A DNA stretch of 64,000 nt from Sphingopyxis sp. FD7 (GTDB lineage: Bacteria > Pseudomonadota > Alphaproteobacteria > Sphingomonadales > Sphingomonadaceae): contig NZ_AP017898.1 of NCBI RefSeq assembly GCF_003609835.1, forward strand, positions 3,589,501 through 3,653,500, given 5' to 3'. The notes below the pieces were generated by a model. That model was not told the DNA's origin. It saw nothing but the letters and a program-made list of their open reading frames with translations, and made no database searches. Of the stretch, positions 51,665 through 61,145 are shown in pieces. Within the stretch, counting starts at the first letter, position 1, and each line of letters opens with the position of its first letter. A program made the translations under genes and the position numbers.

Positions 51665-51750
51665 GGGAAAATCTCCATGACGGGCGGCCGGGAGCCTCTC
51701 TCTCGACCCTCATCCCGTCACGGCGAAGCCCGCCCCCCTCTCACTCTCAT
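51665..51750 (-). promoter_or_regulatory. Leader hairpin of DUF932, second copy of the parB leader
   Basis: TGACGGG (51678-51684) and CCCGTCA (51714-51720) form the same 7-bp stem as in the parB leader, enclosing CCTCTCTCTC and followed by CGGCGAAGC and CCCTCTCACTCT. The loop sequences differ, so the stem and flanking tracts are what is kept. Confidence 0.6.
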
Positions 51751-51849
51751 CTTCTCCTGTTCTTCGCGAATGTGGCGCAAGCGACCAGCGAGATTACGCC
51801 AACAGGAAACCGCACCCTGAAAGGAGGCGGCAATGGCACACTTGCTCGT

Positions 51850-51889
51850 GCAGGCGGAATGCCGGGACCTGTCGGCATTCCAGGCCTGC
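51850..51889. other. Strong stem-loop in the gap beyond DUF932
   Basis: GCAGGC-GGAATGCC (51850-51863) pairs with GGCATTCC (51874-51881) and GCCTGC (51884-51889) across a 10-nt loop and a 2-nt bulge, 14 bp in all. It lies in the 588-nt gap 51665-52252, which shows no other gene. It could be a terminator, a transfer-related structure, or part of the element end. Confidence 0.4.
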
Positions 51890-52252
51890 GCGTGAAGTCT
51901 TGACCGCCGGTTCAGAGTGCATGCGGGGCCATTCTCGTGAAATGCCGCGCCCTCAGGAGCGGGGCCGCAGGACCTGCGGGACAGAGCGCGTCAACAGCCC
52001 CGCTCCGCTTCCCGGGGCGTTGCGGGGTGTCCCCGCTTGAAGGGGTAGCCCAAGACAGCGCAGCGGCTCGGGCTCAGGGGAAGGCTTTCCCCCAAGGATT
52101 AAAGCAGATTAGGACGCGCATGTGATCAGACATGGTTTGAGGTCAGCGTCGCCACTTGGACCGACAAGCAACCGTCGTCGCGCTGGACGGATTGACGGAT
52201 ATTGGCTGACCATTTGGTCGTTGTCGGATGCGGCTTCGCAAAGGTATGAAAC

Positions 52253-53167
52253 TCAGGTCAACAAGCCGCGCTGCCTGATTAGGCTCTCAATTTCCTTGTG
52301 TGCGGGGACGGAAATTCGGGATACCGCTGCCATGCGGATGACGGCACCGGTCAAACTCACGTATTCCGATGGCCGTCTTGCTTCGAGATCACGATGCATT
52401 GAGGTCGTCGCGTCTGCAGGGAATTCAGCGACGAACGCAAGGGTGCGTTCAGCACAATTCTCCGAGACTCTGACACCTCGGGCGTAAGCGACAGCAATGA
52501 CTTCCCGGACTGCAGCCTTAAATAGAGCCCAATTGGCCGGATCCCGCCGCAAGCCGCCAACATTCAATCCGGTTGCTGCGCCAATTCCGCCAAGCGAGCT
52601 CGCCAGGACCAGCTTCTCCCAAAGGTCAGCTTCAATATCGGATGATTCCGTCGCAGCGATCCCGGCAATTTCAAGAAGTCCCGAAACTTGTTGCACGGCT
52701 CCAGCGGCGGTGCCTGAGATTTGGCCAAAGACAAGGCTAGGAGGCACTCCCACGTGCCGTACGCGCAGCCCGTGTAATTCGAAGAAACCGTGCAGGCGTG
52801 CTGCCAGCACAGGGGAGCAAGGGAACTTCGCGGCGATCAGTTGCGGTGCTTCAACCCCATTCTGCAAGGTGACGATTGCTGTGCTGGGGCCAACATTTGT
52901 CGTGAGTGAACACAATGAACCCTCGACATCAGGCGCCTTGGTGCACAAGAAAACAACGTCGGCAATGCCAGCGCCATCACCTGTGGTGGCAACCGGAACA
53001 GTTGCAGACATCACTTGGCCAGCGAATTCTATATCAATCTTGTTGTTTGCAATTTCTCGAACTCTTTTCCCTCGCGCAAGAAGCAGAGTTTCAATTCCGC
53101 CGCTAGACAGTCGTCCCGCCAGGTAGCTACCGACTGCGCCGGCTCCTGCAACGATGATCCTCTGCAT
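52253..53167 (-). CDS. Ketopantoate reductase family oxidoreductase (PanE/ApbA-like)
   Basis: NADPH-dependent reductase of 304 residues. Rossmann motif IIVAGAGAVGSYLAGRL at the N-terminus, DVVFLCTKAPDV, VTLQNGVEAPQLIAAKFP (NG-V-E motif of the family), and a C-terminal helical domain with WEKLVLASSLGGIGAATG. The family reduces 2-dehydropantoate to pantoate, but many paralogues act on other 2-keto acids. AGGAA precedes the ATG. Base composition appears lower in G+C than the genes from 53.7 kb on, so it may be cargo at the ICE end rather than a core gene. Confidence 0.8.
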   Translation of the reverse strand: MQRIIVAGAGAVGSYLAGRLSSGGIETLLLARGKRVREIANNKIDIEFAGQVMSATVPVATTGDGAGIADVVFLCTKAPDVEGSLCSLTTNVGPSTAIVTLQNGVEAPQLIAAKFPCSPVLAARLHGFFELHGLRVRHVGVPPSLVFGQISGTAAGAVQQVSGLLEIAGIAATESSDIEADLWEKLVLASSLGGIGAATGLNVGGLRRDPANWALFKAAVREVIAVAYARGVRVSENCAERTLAFVAEFPADATTSMHRDLEARRPSEYVSLTGAVIRMAAVSRISVPAHKEIESLIRQRGLLT

Positions 53168-53770
53168 CAATTCCTCACATCGCACTACAGATCGTCAGGT
53201 CTCTCGAGATGTCTCCAAAACTCCAAACCGTATCCGATGAAGCGGCCACCGGGAAATGACGGACCTCACCGCTTGTTTCGGTCTTGCTGTCGAGAAGCTG
53301 ACGCGAGTGCGCCATGCATTTGCACTTGCCACTTGGATTTTCGCTTGTGCTAGCTGATCTTCAGCCAGTCAATCTGGATTGGCTTCGGTGATTACCCGGT
53401 GATTGCTATCACGGTTTCAGGCATCGGCGAATCGTATAAAACCTCAATTATAACAAATGGATAATTGCAATGCGTCACGAAGTCTGGTATTTCCGTTATC
53501 GACGGATTTAGCGCGCAAACGCTCCACCTGAATCGTCATCCCGGCGCAGGCCGGGATCTCATCGTTGCGGCCTGATGCACCGGCGAGATTCCGGCCTTTG
53601 CCGGAATGACGATTGGAGACGATCGCGATCTGGTATTTCCGCTATCGGCGGCGCTGATCGCTCCGGCCGCGCACAGATAAATGGGGCGGCCTCTTGTCGA
53701 GTGCCGCCCCAGTTTGTGGACCCGTCGGGGGAGAGGGAGAGGACGGTCCGGAGATTGGTCTCGGCCTCGC
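53168..53770. other. A/T-richer junction region with a 23-nt direct repeat
   Basis: No gene seen. The stretch 53190-53480 is notably A/T-rich for this genome. Two 23-nt direct repeats (53483-53505 and 53629-53651, two differences, core TGGTATTTCCG) flank a host-type palindromic element (53534-53611). This is where ICE-type content ends and host-type repeats begin, so it is the best place to look for the right boundary. Confidence 0.45.
53534..53611. repeat. REP-like palindromic element
   Basis: CGTCATCCCGGC-type arm followed, in inverted orientation, by a diverged copy ending in GGAATGACG. Closely related elements are at 56047-56124 and, as a half copy, at 59330-59357. Confidence 0.65.
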
Positions 53771-54106
53771 TTAGCGCGCGGCCAGCTGGCTGTCGGTTTC
53801 GACTTCGGCGACGCCGGCGATCTTCAGCGCGGCGCGGAACTGCTTGGCGGCGGCGCGTTCGTTGCCCGCTTCACACAGCTTCTTGCCGGTCGAAACAAAG
53901 CGCTTTGCGCTCGATTGCTTGGCGCCTTCGAGGCCGTTTGCCGCGACATGCGCCTGTTCGGCGAGGCCGGCGCAGCGATAATCGCCGCCCGACTGGGCAT
54001 AGGCGGGGGTGGCCGACGCCATCAGGCCGGTAAAGGCGAGCGCCGACGCGGCGACAATGGCAAAGGCGGAGGGGAAATGACGGAAAGAGGAGAGCTGGTA
54101 GGACAT
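53771..54106 (-). CDS. Small secreted protein, unknown function
   Basis: Protein of 111 residues with a signal peptide (SAFAIVAASALAFTGLMASATPAYAQ). The mature part of about 65 residues has two cysteines (YRCAGLAEQAHVAANG and GKKLCEAGNERAAAKQFRAALKIAG) that could form a disulfide, and looks helical, like a single TPR-type hairpin. Divergent from the lysR gene 84 nt away, so it may be its target. Confidence 0.65.
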   Translation of the reverse strand: MSYQLSSFRHFPSAFAIVAASALAFTGLMASATPAYAQSGGDYRCAGLAEQAHVAANGLEGAKQSSAKRFVSTGKKLCEAGNERAAAKQFRAALKIAGVAEVETDSQLAAR

Positions 54107-54189
54107 GGGAGAGGTTCCTTTCGTTTCGTTGTGCAACCTTTATAGGCGCGCTTGCGCACTTAGATAATCCTCTATAATCTGCAAGTGCC

Positions 54190-55116
54190 TTGAAGCAGGA
54201 TTTAACAATCCCCCATGGGGCGCTCGACGGGATCGAAGCTTTCCTGCGCGTCGCGGAAAGGCGGAGCTTTTCCGCCGCGGCCGCCGATCTCGGCGTCTCG
54301 CCCTCCGCGATCAGCCAGACGATCAAGGCGCTCGAGGCGCGCGTCGGCGCGCCGCTGTTCATGCGCACGACGCGCAGCGTGGGGCTCACCCAGGCGGGCG
54401 AAATGTTCTTCGAGCGCGCGGCGCCCGCCTATTCGGGGCTTGCCGATGCCTATGAGGCGGCGCGCAACCTCGGCAACCGGCCCGCGGGGCGATTGCGCAT
54501 CAACCTGATGCGCGGGGCGGTGCAGCCCCTGTTCGAGCCGATCATCGCGGGCTTTTGCGAAACCTATCCCGAAATCGAGCTCGAAATCTATGCCGACGAC
54601 GCGCTGTCGGACCTGAGTGCGGGCGGGTTCGACGCCGGGGTGCGGATGGGTGAGTCGCTCGACGCCGATGTTATCGCGGTGCGGCTGACCGGCCCCTTTC
54701 GCTTCGTCGTCGCGGGCGCGCCATCCTATTTTGCGCGCCATGGCCGTCCCGAAACGCCGGAGGCGCTGCGCGAGCATCGCTGCGTCCGTTTCCGTCTCGC
54801 GACCGGCGCGCTGCTGCCATGGACCTTTGAAAAGGGGAATCGCGAGTTCGACATCCCGGTCACCGGCCCGGTGATCGTCAACGACTGGAGCGCGGCGCTC
54901 GTCGCGCTGCGCACCGGCGTCGCGCTCGGCATGATGGCCGAACCGATGGCGACCGCGATGGTCGATGCGGGCGAGATCGAACTGGTGCTCACCGACCATG
55001 CCGCCTCGACCTCGGGCCTCTTCCTCTATTATCCCGGCCGCAAGCAGGTGATGCCCAAGCTGCGCGCCTTCATCGACTATGTGCGCGACAACCTCCCCGA
55101 CGACATAACCCGCTGA
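54190..55116 (+). CDS. LysR family transcriptional regulator
   Basis: Protein of 308 residues: N-terminal winged HTH ALDGIEAFLRVAERRSFSAAAADLGVSPSAISQTIKALEARVGAPLFMRTTRSVGLTQAG, then a substrate-binding domain (GRLRINLMRGAVQPLFEPIIAGFCETYPEIELEIYADD). Start is TTG. It is divergent from the small secreted protein gene and upstream of a TSUP permease gene; either could be regulated. The ligand is not evident. Confidence 0.9.
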   Translation: MKQDLTIPHGALDGIEAFLRVAERRSFSAAAADLGVSPSAISQTIKALEARVGAPLFMRTTRSVGLTQAGEMFFERAAPAYSGLADAYEAARNLGNRPAGRLRINLMRGAVQPLFEPIIAGFCETYPEIELEIYADDALSDLSAGGFDAGVRMGESLDADVIAVRLTGPFRFVVAGAPSYFARHGRPETPEALREHRCVRFRLATGALLPWTFEKGNREFDIPVTGPVIVNDWSAALVALRTGVALGMMAEPMATAMVDAGEIELVLTDHAASTSGLFLYYPGRKQVMPKLRAFIDYVRDNLPDDITR

Positions 55117-55237
55117 CCTTTCGCGGACGGCGGCCTTCGGCATAAATAAATCCCTTCACCGCCAGCAGAAAAATTGGGCTGGCGCGGCGCACTGAATCGC
55201 GGCAGCAGCATCTCAACCGAATGAGTTGGGAAGCTCC

Positions 55238-56005
55238 ATGATCGATCTTGCTGCCATCGACCTCGCCGCGCTGCTTCCCTTCATCCTGATCGGCTTTGCC
55301 GCGCAGCTCGTCGATGGCGCGCTCGGCATGGCGTTCGGCGTCATCTGCAACACCTTGCTGGTCGCGGTGCTCGGCGTGCCGCCCGCGACCGCCTCGGCAC
55401 GCATCCATGTCGTCGAGATTTTCACCACCGGCGCGTCGGGGCTCAGCCATATGGTTCACCGCAACATCGACTGGCCGCTCTTTCTCCGCCTGCTGATCCC
55501 CGGCGTGATCGGCGGAGTCGCCGGCGCCTATCTGCTTACATCGCTCGACGCCGACGTCGTAAAGCCGTTCGTGCTCGGCTATCTCGTGCTCATCGGCCTC
55601 TGGCTGCTGATCCGCGGCCTCCTCTATCCGCCGAAAATCGCGAAGCCGAAAGTCGTCGCGCCGCTCGCGATCGTCGGCGGCTTCCTCGACGCCGCGGGAG
55701 GCGGGGGCTGGGGGCCGGTGGTGACGTCGAACCTGCTCGTTCAGGGCGGCGAGCCGCGCAAGATCGTCGGCACGGTGAACAGCGTCGAGTTTTTCCTGGC
55801 GCTCGCGGTGTCGGCGGCCTTCGTCTGGCAGATCGGGCTCGATGATATTCTGGGTCCGACGCTGGGCCTTATCGTCGGCGGCGTCGTCGCGGCGCCGGTT
55901 GGCGCGATGATGGCCAAGCGTTTTTCGCCCAAAGTCATGCTGATGCTGGTCGGCGTCGTGCTGACCGCGACGAGCGCGTTCGGGCTGTACCGGGCGCTGG
56001 TCTGA
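55238..56005 (+). CDS. TSUP family transporter (TauE/SafE-like)
   Basis: Inner-membrane permease of 255 residues with about seven hydrophobic helices. The family repeats are visible: ILIGFAAQLVDGALGMAFGV in the first half and VGGFLDAAGGGGWGPVVTSNLL in the second. TSUP proteins export sulfite or organosulfonates, or serve other anions; the substrate here cannot be told. The ATG at 55238 is preferred over an upstream TTG. Confidence 0.88.
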   Translation: MIDLAAIDLAALLPFILIGFAAQLVDGALGMAFGVICNTLLVAVLGVPPATASARIHVVEIFTTGASGLSHMVHRNIDWPLFLRLLIPGVIGGVAGAYLLTSLDADVVKPFVLGYLVLIGLWLLIRGLLYPPKIAKPKVVAPLAIVGGFLDAAGGGGWGPVVTSNLLVQGGEPRKIVGTVNSVEFFLALAVSAAFVWQIGLDDILGPTLGLIVGGVVAAPVGAMMAKRFSPKVMLMLVGVVLTATSAFGLYRALV

Positions 56006-56046
56006 TCGAACGGCGGGTTGCGACCGGTGGTTGCCCTCAACTTTAT

Positions 56047-56124
56047 CGTCATCCCGGCGCAGGCCGGGATCTCACCCTATCGGTTTACCGCACCGGCGAG
56101 ATCCCGGCCTGCGCCGGGATGACG
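56047..56124. repeat. REP-like palindromic element
   Basis: Inverted repeat of about 27-nt arms (CGTCATCCCGGCGCAGGCCG type) separated by about 23 nt, between the TSUP gene and the minus-strand hypothetical gene. It probably acts as a bidirectional terminator. Confidence 0.75.
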
Positions 56125-56165
56125 GATAAGGAAAAGGCAGGAATCCACCCCAAAACCGCCGCTTG

Positions 56166-56717
56166 TCAATTCGCCGGTTTGGTCTCGTCGATCTTGTCGA
56201 CCCATTCGGGATAGAAGCTCGGCTCGCGCGCCGACCAGCCCGGCGCCGTCGCGGCGGCTTCGCTGATCGACTGGAGCAGCGTCTTGCGCTTGTCGGGGTG
56301 CAGGTGCGGCAGCGACGCCGCGGCGCAAAAGGCGCCGGGCAGCCACGGCCGCGCGTGCGCGCCGAGCAGGCGTTCATAGAGAAAACGATAGGCGGAAAAG
56401 CCCGGCAGCCGGTCCTGGCCGAGATCGAACGCCGACACCGCGACGAGCGGCGCCATAAAGCCTTCGAGGGCGTCGAGCCCGCTGTCGTCGGGAATATGCG
56501 TGCGAATCTCGTCGAGCCGCTGATACACTTTGGCCTGGACGCGGATCGCGGTTTCCTCGACCAGGTCGCGCGACCAGCGGGCGATCGCGTCCTCGCGGTC
56601 GAGCCCGATGTCGAGCGACCGGCGAATATAGCGCTGGGTTCCCGCGGGAAAGCCCGCAAACTCCTTGATTTCCGAAAGGGACAGGTCGCCTGCGGCCGGT
56701 CCGGATCGCGTCGCCAT
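56166..56717 (-). CDS. Conserved hypothetical protein
   Basis: Protein of 183 residues, soluble, no named domain recognised. It starts MATRSGPAAGDLSLSEIKEFAGFPAGTQRYIRR with GGGAG 7 nt upstream, has a central helical region (DLVEETAIRVQAKVYQRLDEIRTHI), and ends YPEWVDKIDETKPAN. It is divergent from the ketoacyl synthase gene. The upstream in-frame part to 56810 lacks conservation signs. Confidence 0.6.
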   Translation of the reverse strand: MATRSGPAAGDLSLSEIKEFAGFPAGTQRYIRRSLDIGLDREDAIARWSRDLVEETAIRVQAKVYQRLDEIRTHIPDDSGLDALEGFMAPLVAVSAFDLGQDRLPGFSAYRFLYERLLGAHARPWLPGAFCAAASLPHLHPDKRKTLLQSISEAAATAPGWSAREPSFYPEWVDKIDETKPAN

Positions 56718-56905
56718 GGTCATGCTCCCGCTCGGCGCCCGGGGAGCCATCCCCCCGGAGGCCTGCATCCAACAGTCTGCCACCAAAATCGTTAGCGGCA
56801 GGTTAACCATCGTGTCGGCGCGCGTTCAGCCGGTGCTGAGGCGTTGCGCGGCGCCGCAACCGGGCCTAATCCTCGTGCCCGAAACCATAAGACACGAGAG
56901 CCGCC

Positions 56906-58042
56906 ATGTCGCACGCACCGCAGCCGGTCCTTTCCGCCACCGGCCTTTTCACCCCCGCTGAACGCATCTCCAACGAAGACCTTGTCGCCAGTTTTAACAA
57001 TTATGTTGCACTGCACAACAGGAAAAATGCTGCGGCGATTGCGGCGGGCGAAATGGCCGCGCTGACCGAATCGAGCGTCGAGTTCATCGAAAAGGCGAGC
57101 GGTATCGGGTCGCGCTACGTCGTTGACAAGGCGGGCATCCTCGACCCCGACCATATGGCGCCGCGTCTGCCCGAACGCAGCAATGAAGAGCTGTCGATCA
57201 TGGCCGAAATCGGCGTCGCGGCGGCGAAGGACGCGCTCGCACGGGCGCGCCGCGATGCAGGCGACGTCGATGCCGTGCTCTGCGCGGCGTCGAACATGCA
57301 ACGCGCCTATCCCGCGATGGCGATCGAGATCCAGGACGCGCTCGGCATTGACGGTTTCGGATTCGACATGAATGTCGCCTGCTCGTCGGCGACATTCGGC
57401 ATCCAGACCGCCGCCGACTATATCCGCGCGGGTCACGCCGGAAGCGTGCTCGTCGTGAACCCCGAAATCTGTTCGGGGCATCTGAACTGGCGCGACCGTG
57501 ACAGCCATTTCATCTTCGGCGACGTCGCGACCGCGATCCTCGTCGAGGACAAGGCGGTCGCGCCCGACGGCCATTGGGACATCCTCGGCACAAAGTTGAA
57601 GACGGTCTTTTCCAACAATATCCGCAACAATTTCGGCTTCCTCAACCGCACGCATGGGGGGATCGACCAGTCGGGGCCGAAAACCGACAAGCTCTTCGTC
57701 CAGGAAGGGCGCAAGGTGTTCAAGGAGGTCGTGCCGATGGTCGCCAATATGATCGTTGAAGAGATGGCGAAGCTGGGGCTGGAAGGCAGCGACATGCGCC
57801 GCCTTTGGCTGCATCAGGCGAACACCAACATGAACCGGCTGATCGCACAGCGCGTGCTGGGCCACGAAGCGAGCGACGATGAGAGCCCGACGGTGCTCGA
57901 CACCTATGGCAATACGTCGAGCGCGGGGTCGATCATCGCCTTCCACCTGAACCATGACGATATGGTCGCGGGCGACACCGGGCTGATCTGTTCGTTCGGG
58001 GCGGGATATAGCGCGGGGACGGTATTCGTTCGGAAGACGTGA
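56906..58042 (+). CDS. Beta-ketoacyl-ACP synthase III (FabH-like)
   Basis: Thiolase-fold condensing enzyme of 378 residues. Catalytic Cys159 in FDMNVACSSATFG, His303 in WLHQANTNMN and Asn336 in TYGNTSSAGS form the KAS III triad. The C-terminal CSFGAGYSAGTVFVRK is typical. It is longer than housekeeping FabH (about 320), with an N-terminal insert (residues 28-55), so it may be a paralogue for special acyl chains. Cytoplasmic, fatty acid initiation or related condensation. Confidence 0.88.
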   Translation: MSHAPQPVLSATGLFTPAERISNEDLVASFNNYVALHNRKNAAAIAAGEMAALTESSVEFIEKASGIGSRYVVDKAGILDPDHMAPRLPERSNEELSIMAEIGVAAAKDALARARRDAGDVDAVLCAASNMQRAYPAMAIEIQDALGIDGFGFDMNVACSSATFGIQTAADYIRAGHAGSVLVVNPEICSGHLNWRDRDSHFIFGDVATAILVEDKAVAPDGHWDILGTKLKTVFSNNIRNNFGFLNRTHGGIDQSGPKTDKLFVQEGRKVFKEVVPMVANMIVEEMAKLGLEGSDMRRLWLHQANTNMNRLIAQRVLGHEASDDESPTVLDTYGNTSSAGSIIAFHLNHDDMVAGDTGLICSFGAGYSAGTVFVRKT

Positions 58043-58060
58043 GTCCGCCGTCTTTTGCGC

Positions 58061-58163
58061 CGTCACCCTGAACTTGTTTCAGGGTCCATGGCCCGACCTT
58101 GCCCCAAACGCAGCGCCGAACGAGAGCCCGGGCCGTGGATGCTGAAACAAGTTCAGCATGACG
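58061..58163. repeat. Palindromic repeat (second REP type)
   Basis: Imperfect inverted repeat with outer arms of the 'CTGAACTTGTTTCAG' type, about 103 nt in all, between the convergent fabH-like and chaA genes. A bidirectional terminator is likely. Confidence 0.65.
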
Positions 58164-58182
58164 AAAATAAAATGCGGTGGTT

Positions 58183-59265
58183 CTACGGCACAAAGGTCGT
58201 GAACAGATAGATGGCGAACAGCATCAGGTGGATCACCCCCTGCAACACCGTGGTTCGCCCGTTCGCCAATGTCTGTGACGCGACGATCAGCGAGAGGAAC
58301 AACAGCACCGTCGACTTCGCGTCGAGGCCGAGGCCGATCGGCAGGTCGATCGCGATCGACAGGATCGCCACCGCGGGGATGGTCAGTCCGATCGTCGCGA
58401 GCGCCGAACCGAGCGCGAGGTTGAGGCTCGTCTGGAGCCGGTCGGCCTTCGCCGCGCGCACCGCCGCCAGCCCTTCGGGCGCGAGGATCAGCGCCGCGAT
58501 CAGCACGCCGAGCACGGCGGGCGGCGCGCCCCAGTCGGCGAGCAGGGCGCCGATGACCGGCGACAACGCCTTGGCGAGCAGCACGACCGCGAACAGGCTG
58601 GCGAGCAGCAGGGCGCCCGATGCGGCGGTGCGCCGGGCGTTCGGCGGCGCGGCGTGCGCATCGGCCTCGTCCTGCGCTTCGCCGTCGGGGAGAAAATAGT
58701 CGCGGTGGCGCACCGTCTGGATGAGCGCGAAGGTGCCATAAAGCACCAGCGACACCGCCGCGACGAAACCGAGCTGCGTCGCCGAATAAAAGGGTCCGGG
58801 CACGCTCGACGTGAAATTGGGCAGCACCAGCGTGACGATGGTGAGCACGGTCAGCGTCGCGAGCGCGGCGCCGATGCCGGTGCGCTGGAACCGCTGTTCA
58901 TGGTGGCGGATCGCACCGCTCAAAAGGCACAGCCCCATCAGCAGGTTCAATATCACCATCACCGCCGCGAACACCGTGTCGCGCGCGAGCGTCTGCGCCT
59001 TGTCGGGCTCGGCCTGCATCAGCGTCAGGATCAGCCCGACCTCGATCACCGTCACCGCCAGCGCCAGGATCAGCGTGCCGAACGGCTCGCCGACGCGGTG
59101 CGCGATCACCTCGGCATGATGCACCGCCGCGACGACCGCGCCCGCGAGGATGACGGCGACGAACCATGGGCTGAGCGGCATCGCCAGGCTCGCCAGCGCC
59201 GCGACGAAGCCGATGATCGGCAACAGATCGTTGGTGCGGTCGGCGAGGCGGAGCTTGGCGGTCAT
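58183..59265 (-). CDS. chaA: Calcium:proton antiporter (ChaA/CaCA family)
   Basis: Polytopic antiporter of 360 residues with the two CaCA alpha repeats: HRVGEPFGTLILALAVTVIEVGLI near residue 57 and LGVLIAALILAPEGLAAVRAAKADRLQTSLNLALGSALATIGLTIP near 250. Both contain the acidic residue that binds cation. About eleven membrane helices. The start MTAKLRLADRTNDLLP was chosen over a 21-residue extension. It exports Ca2+ (possibly Na+ or K+) in exchange for H+. Confidence 0.9.
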   Translation of the reverse strand: MTAKLRLADRTNDLLPIIGFVAALASLAMPLSPWFVAVILAGAVVAAVHHAEVIAHRVGEPFGTLILALAVTVIEVGLILTLMQAEPDKAQTLARDTVFAAVMVILNLLMGLCLLSGAIRHHEQRFQRTGIGAALATLTVLTIVTLVLPNFTSSVPGPFYSATQLGFVAAVSLVLYGTFALIQTVRHRDYFLPDGEAQDEADAHAAPPNARRTAASGALLLASLFAVVLLAKALSPVIGALLADWGAPPAVLGVLIAALILAPEGLAAVRAAKADRLQTSLNLALGSALATIGLTIPAVAILSIAIDLPIGLGLDAKSTVLLFLSLIVASQTLANGRTTVLQGVIHLMLFAIYLFTTFVP

Positions 59266-59329
59266 CGGGCTGTTATTGCAGCGGCCTTCAGTTGTGGCCA
59301 CCCCCAACCTCGTTACCCCAACCCCCATC

Positions 59330-59357
59330 GGTCATCCCGGCGAAGGCCGTGATGACG
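59330..59357. repeat. Short REP-like half element
   Basis: A single short hairpin of the CGGTCATCCCGG type between chaA and hisF, matching the ends of the elements at 53534 and 56047. Confidence 0.5.
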
Positions 59358-59358
59358 A

Positions 59359-60141
59359 TTATAATCGGGGTTTGCTCTGATGCGACCGCACCGGCAATCC
59401 GGCCGCCGCCAGCCGCGCGTGCGCCTCGGCCACCGTCGCTTCGCCGAAGTGAAAGATGCTCGCCGCGAGCACCGCGCTCGCGCCCCCTTCGACGACCCCG
59501 GCGACCAGATGGTCGAGGTTGCCGACGCCGCCGCTCGCGATCACCGGCACGCTCACGGCATCGGCGATCGCGCGGGTGAGCGCGAGGTCGTAGCCGTCCT
59601 TCGTTCCGTCGCGATCCATGCTGGTGACGAGCAGCTCGCCCGCGCCGAGCGTCGCAAGCCGGATGGCGTGTTCGAGCGCGTCGATCCCCGTGGGCCTGCG
59701 TCCGCCGTGGGTGAAGATTTCCCAGCGGCCGTCCGCCACCTTTCTTGCATCGATGCTGCCCACCGCGCACTGGCTGCCGAAACGGTCGGCGATGTCGGCG
59801 ACCAACTCAGGCCGCGCCACCGCGGCGCTGTTCACCGCCACCTTGTCGGCGCCCGCGAGCAGCAGCGCGCGCGCGTCGTCGGCGCTGCGCACCCCGCCGC
59901 CGACGGTGAGCGGCATGAAGCAGACCTCGGCGGTGCGGGCGACCGTGTCGAGCAGGGTGCCGCGCCCCTGGTGGCTGGCACTGATGTCGAGGAAGCACAG
60001 CTCGTCGGCGCCCGCCGCGTCATAGGCGCGCGCGGCCTCGACCGGATCGCCCGCGTCGCGCAGATCGACGAAATTGACGCCCTTGACGACGCGCCCGTCG
60101 GCGACGTCGAGGCAGGGGATGACGCGGACGCGGACGGTCAT
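59359..60141 (-). CDS. hisF: Imidazole glycerol phosphate synthase cyclase subunit HisF
   Basis: TIM-barrel cyclase of 260 residues making imidazole glycerol phosphate and AICAR from PRFAR with ammonia from HisH. Catalytic Asp12 in [18 protein letters not shown] and the second Asp in [14 protein letters not shown]; phosphate loops VGGGVRS and ASGGVGN. The start [12 protein letters not shown] is the family N-terminus. The gene is separated from hisA by a palindromic repeat. Confidence 0.97.
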   Translation of the reverse strand: MTVRVRVIPCLDVADGRVVKGVNFVDLRDAGDPVEAARAYDAAGADELCFLDISASHQGRGTLLDTVARTAEVCFMPLTVGGGVRSADDARALLLAGADKVAVNSAAVARPELVADIADRFGSQCAVGSIDARKVADGRWEIFTHGGRRPTGIDALEHAIRLATLGAGELLVTSMDRDGTKDGYDLALTRAIADAVSVPVIASGGVGNLDHLVAGVVEGGASAVLAASIFHFGEATVAEAHARLAAAGLPVRSHQSKPRL

Positions 60142-60161
60142 TGCCCTTTCCGCCTTCTCCG

Positions 60162-60243
60162 TGCCCCGGCGAAAGCCGGGGTCCAGGGCGCCACAAAGCC
60201 GACGTGGCGCAGTGGCGCCCTGGACCCCGGCTTTCGCCGGGGT
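60162..60243. repeat. Perfect long inverted repeat between hisF and hisA
   Basis: Two arms of about 30 nt, perfect complements (CCCCGGCGAAAGCCGGGG type extended by a GGCGCC block), separated by about 18 nt. It belongs to a repeat family common between genes here. In the his transcript it would form a very stable hairpin between hisA and hisF. Confidence 0.8.
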
Positions 60244-60265
60244 GCAAAGGGGGAGCACCAATCGC

Positions 60266-60997
<732 letters not shown>

Positions 60998-61002
60998 CGA
61001 AT

Positions 61003-61138
61003 ATCCTCCCTGTCGCGCAGCGATGGGGAGGTGGCAGCGCGAAGCGCTGACGGAGGGGCTATGGCGCTACCGTCGCGGCCCCTCCACCACTCGCTGCGCG
61101 AGCGGTCCCCGTTCCCATGGCTTCGCCACAGGGAGGAT
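61003..61138. repeat. Palindromic element filling the hisH-hisA gap
   Basis: Perfect 11-bp terminal arms ATCCTCCCTGT (61003-61013) and ACAGGGAGGAT (61128-61138) enclose further complementary G/C-rich segments, about 136 nt. On the minus strand one arm provides the hisA Shine-Dalgarno. It looks like a small non-autonomous palindromic element. Confidence 0.6.
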
Positions 61139-61145
61139 TTGACGG

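Larger units (their letters stand above)
1..53200. mobile_element. Integrative/conjugative element (partial; right boundary approximate)
   Basis: Between 1 and about 53.2 kb nearly all genes belong to a conjugative backbone (trbB-trbG, traG, relaxase, traF, replication initiator) or to the accessory set that travels with it (DUF736 twice, DUF2840, DUF2493, DUF932, DUF2285, DUF6117, ParB, strawberry-notch helicase). Two cargo blocks carry defence genes. From about 53.5 kb the content changes to housekeeping genes with host-type palindromic repeats between them. The left end, with trbI and presumably the integrase, is outside the window. A large plasmid is excluded only if the chromosomal genes at 54-64 kb are contiguous in the genome, which the window shows. 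The exact right end is not identified: no tRNA or convincing att repeat is seen. Confidence 0.8.

Noticed and set aside
53483..53651. 23-nt direct repeats as the two ICE attachment sites
   Set aside because: They are only 146 nt apart and bracket a host repeat, so they cannot be the two ends of this element. Kept only as a possible single-end remnant.
54202..55143. Minus-strand open frame of 313 codons opposite lysR
   Set aside because: Perfect shadow of a typical LysR gene.
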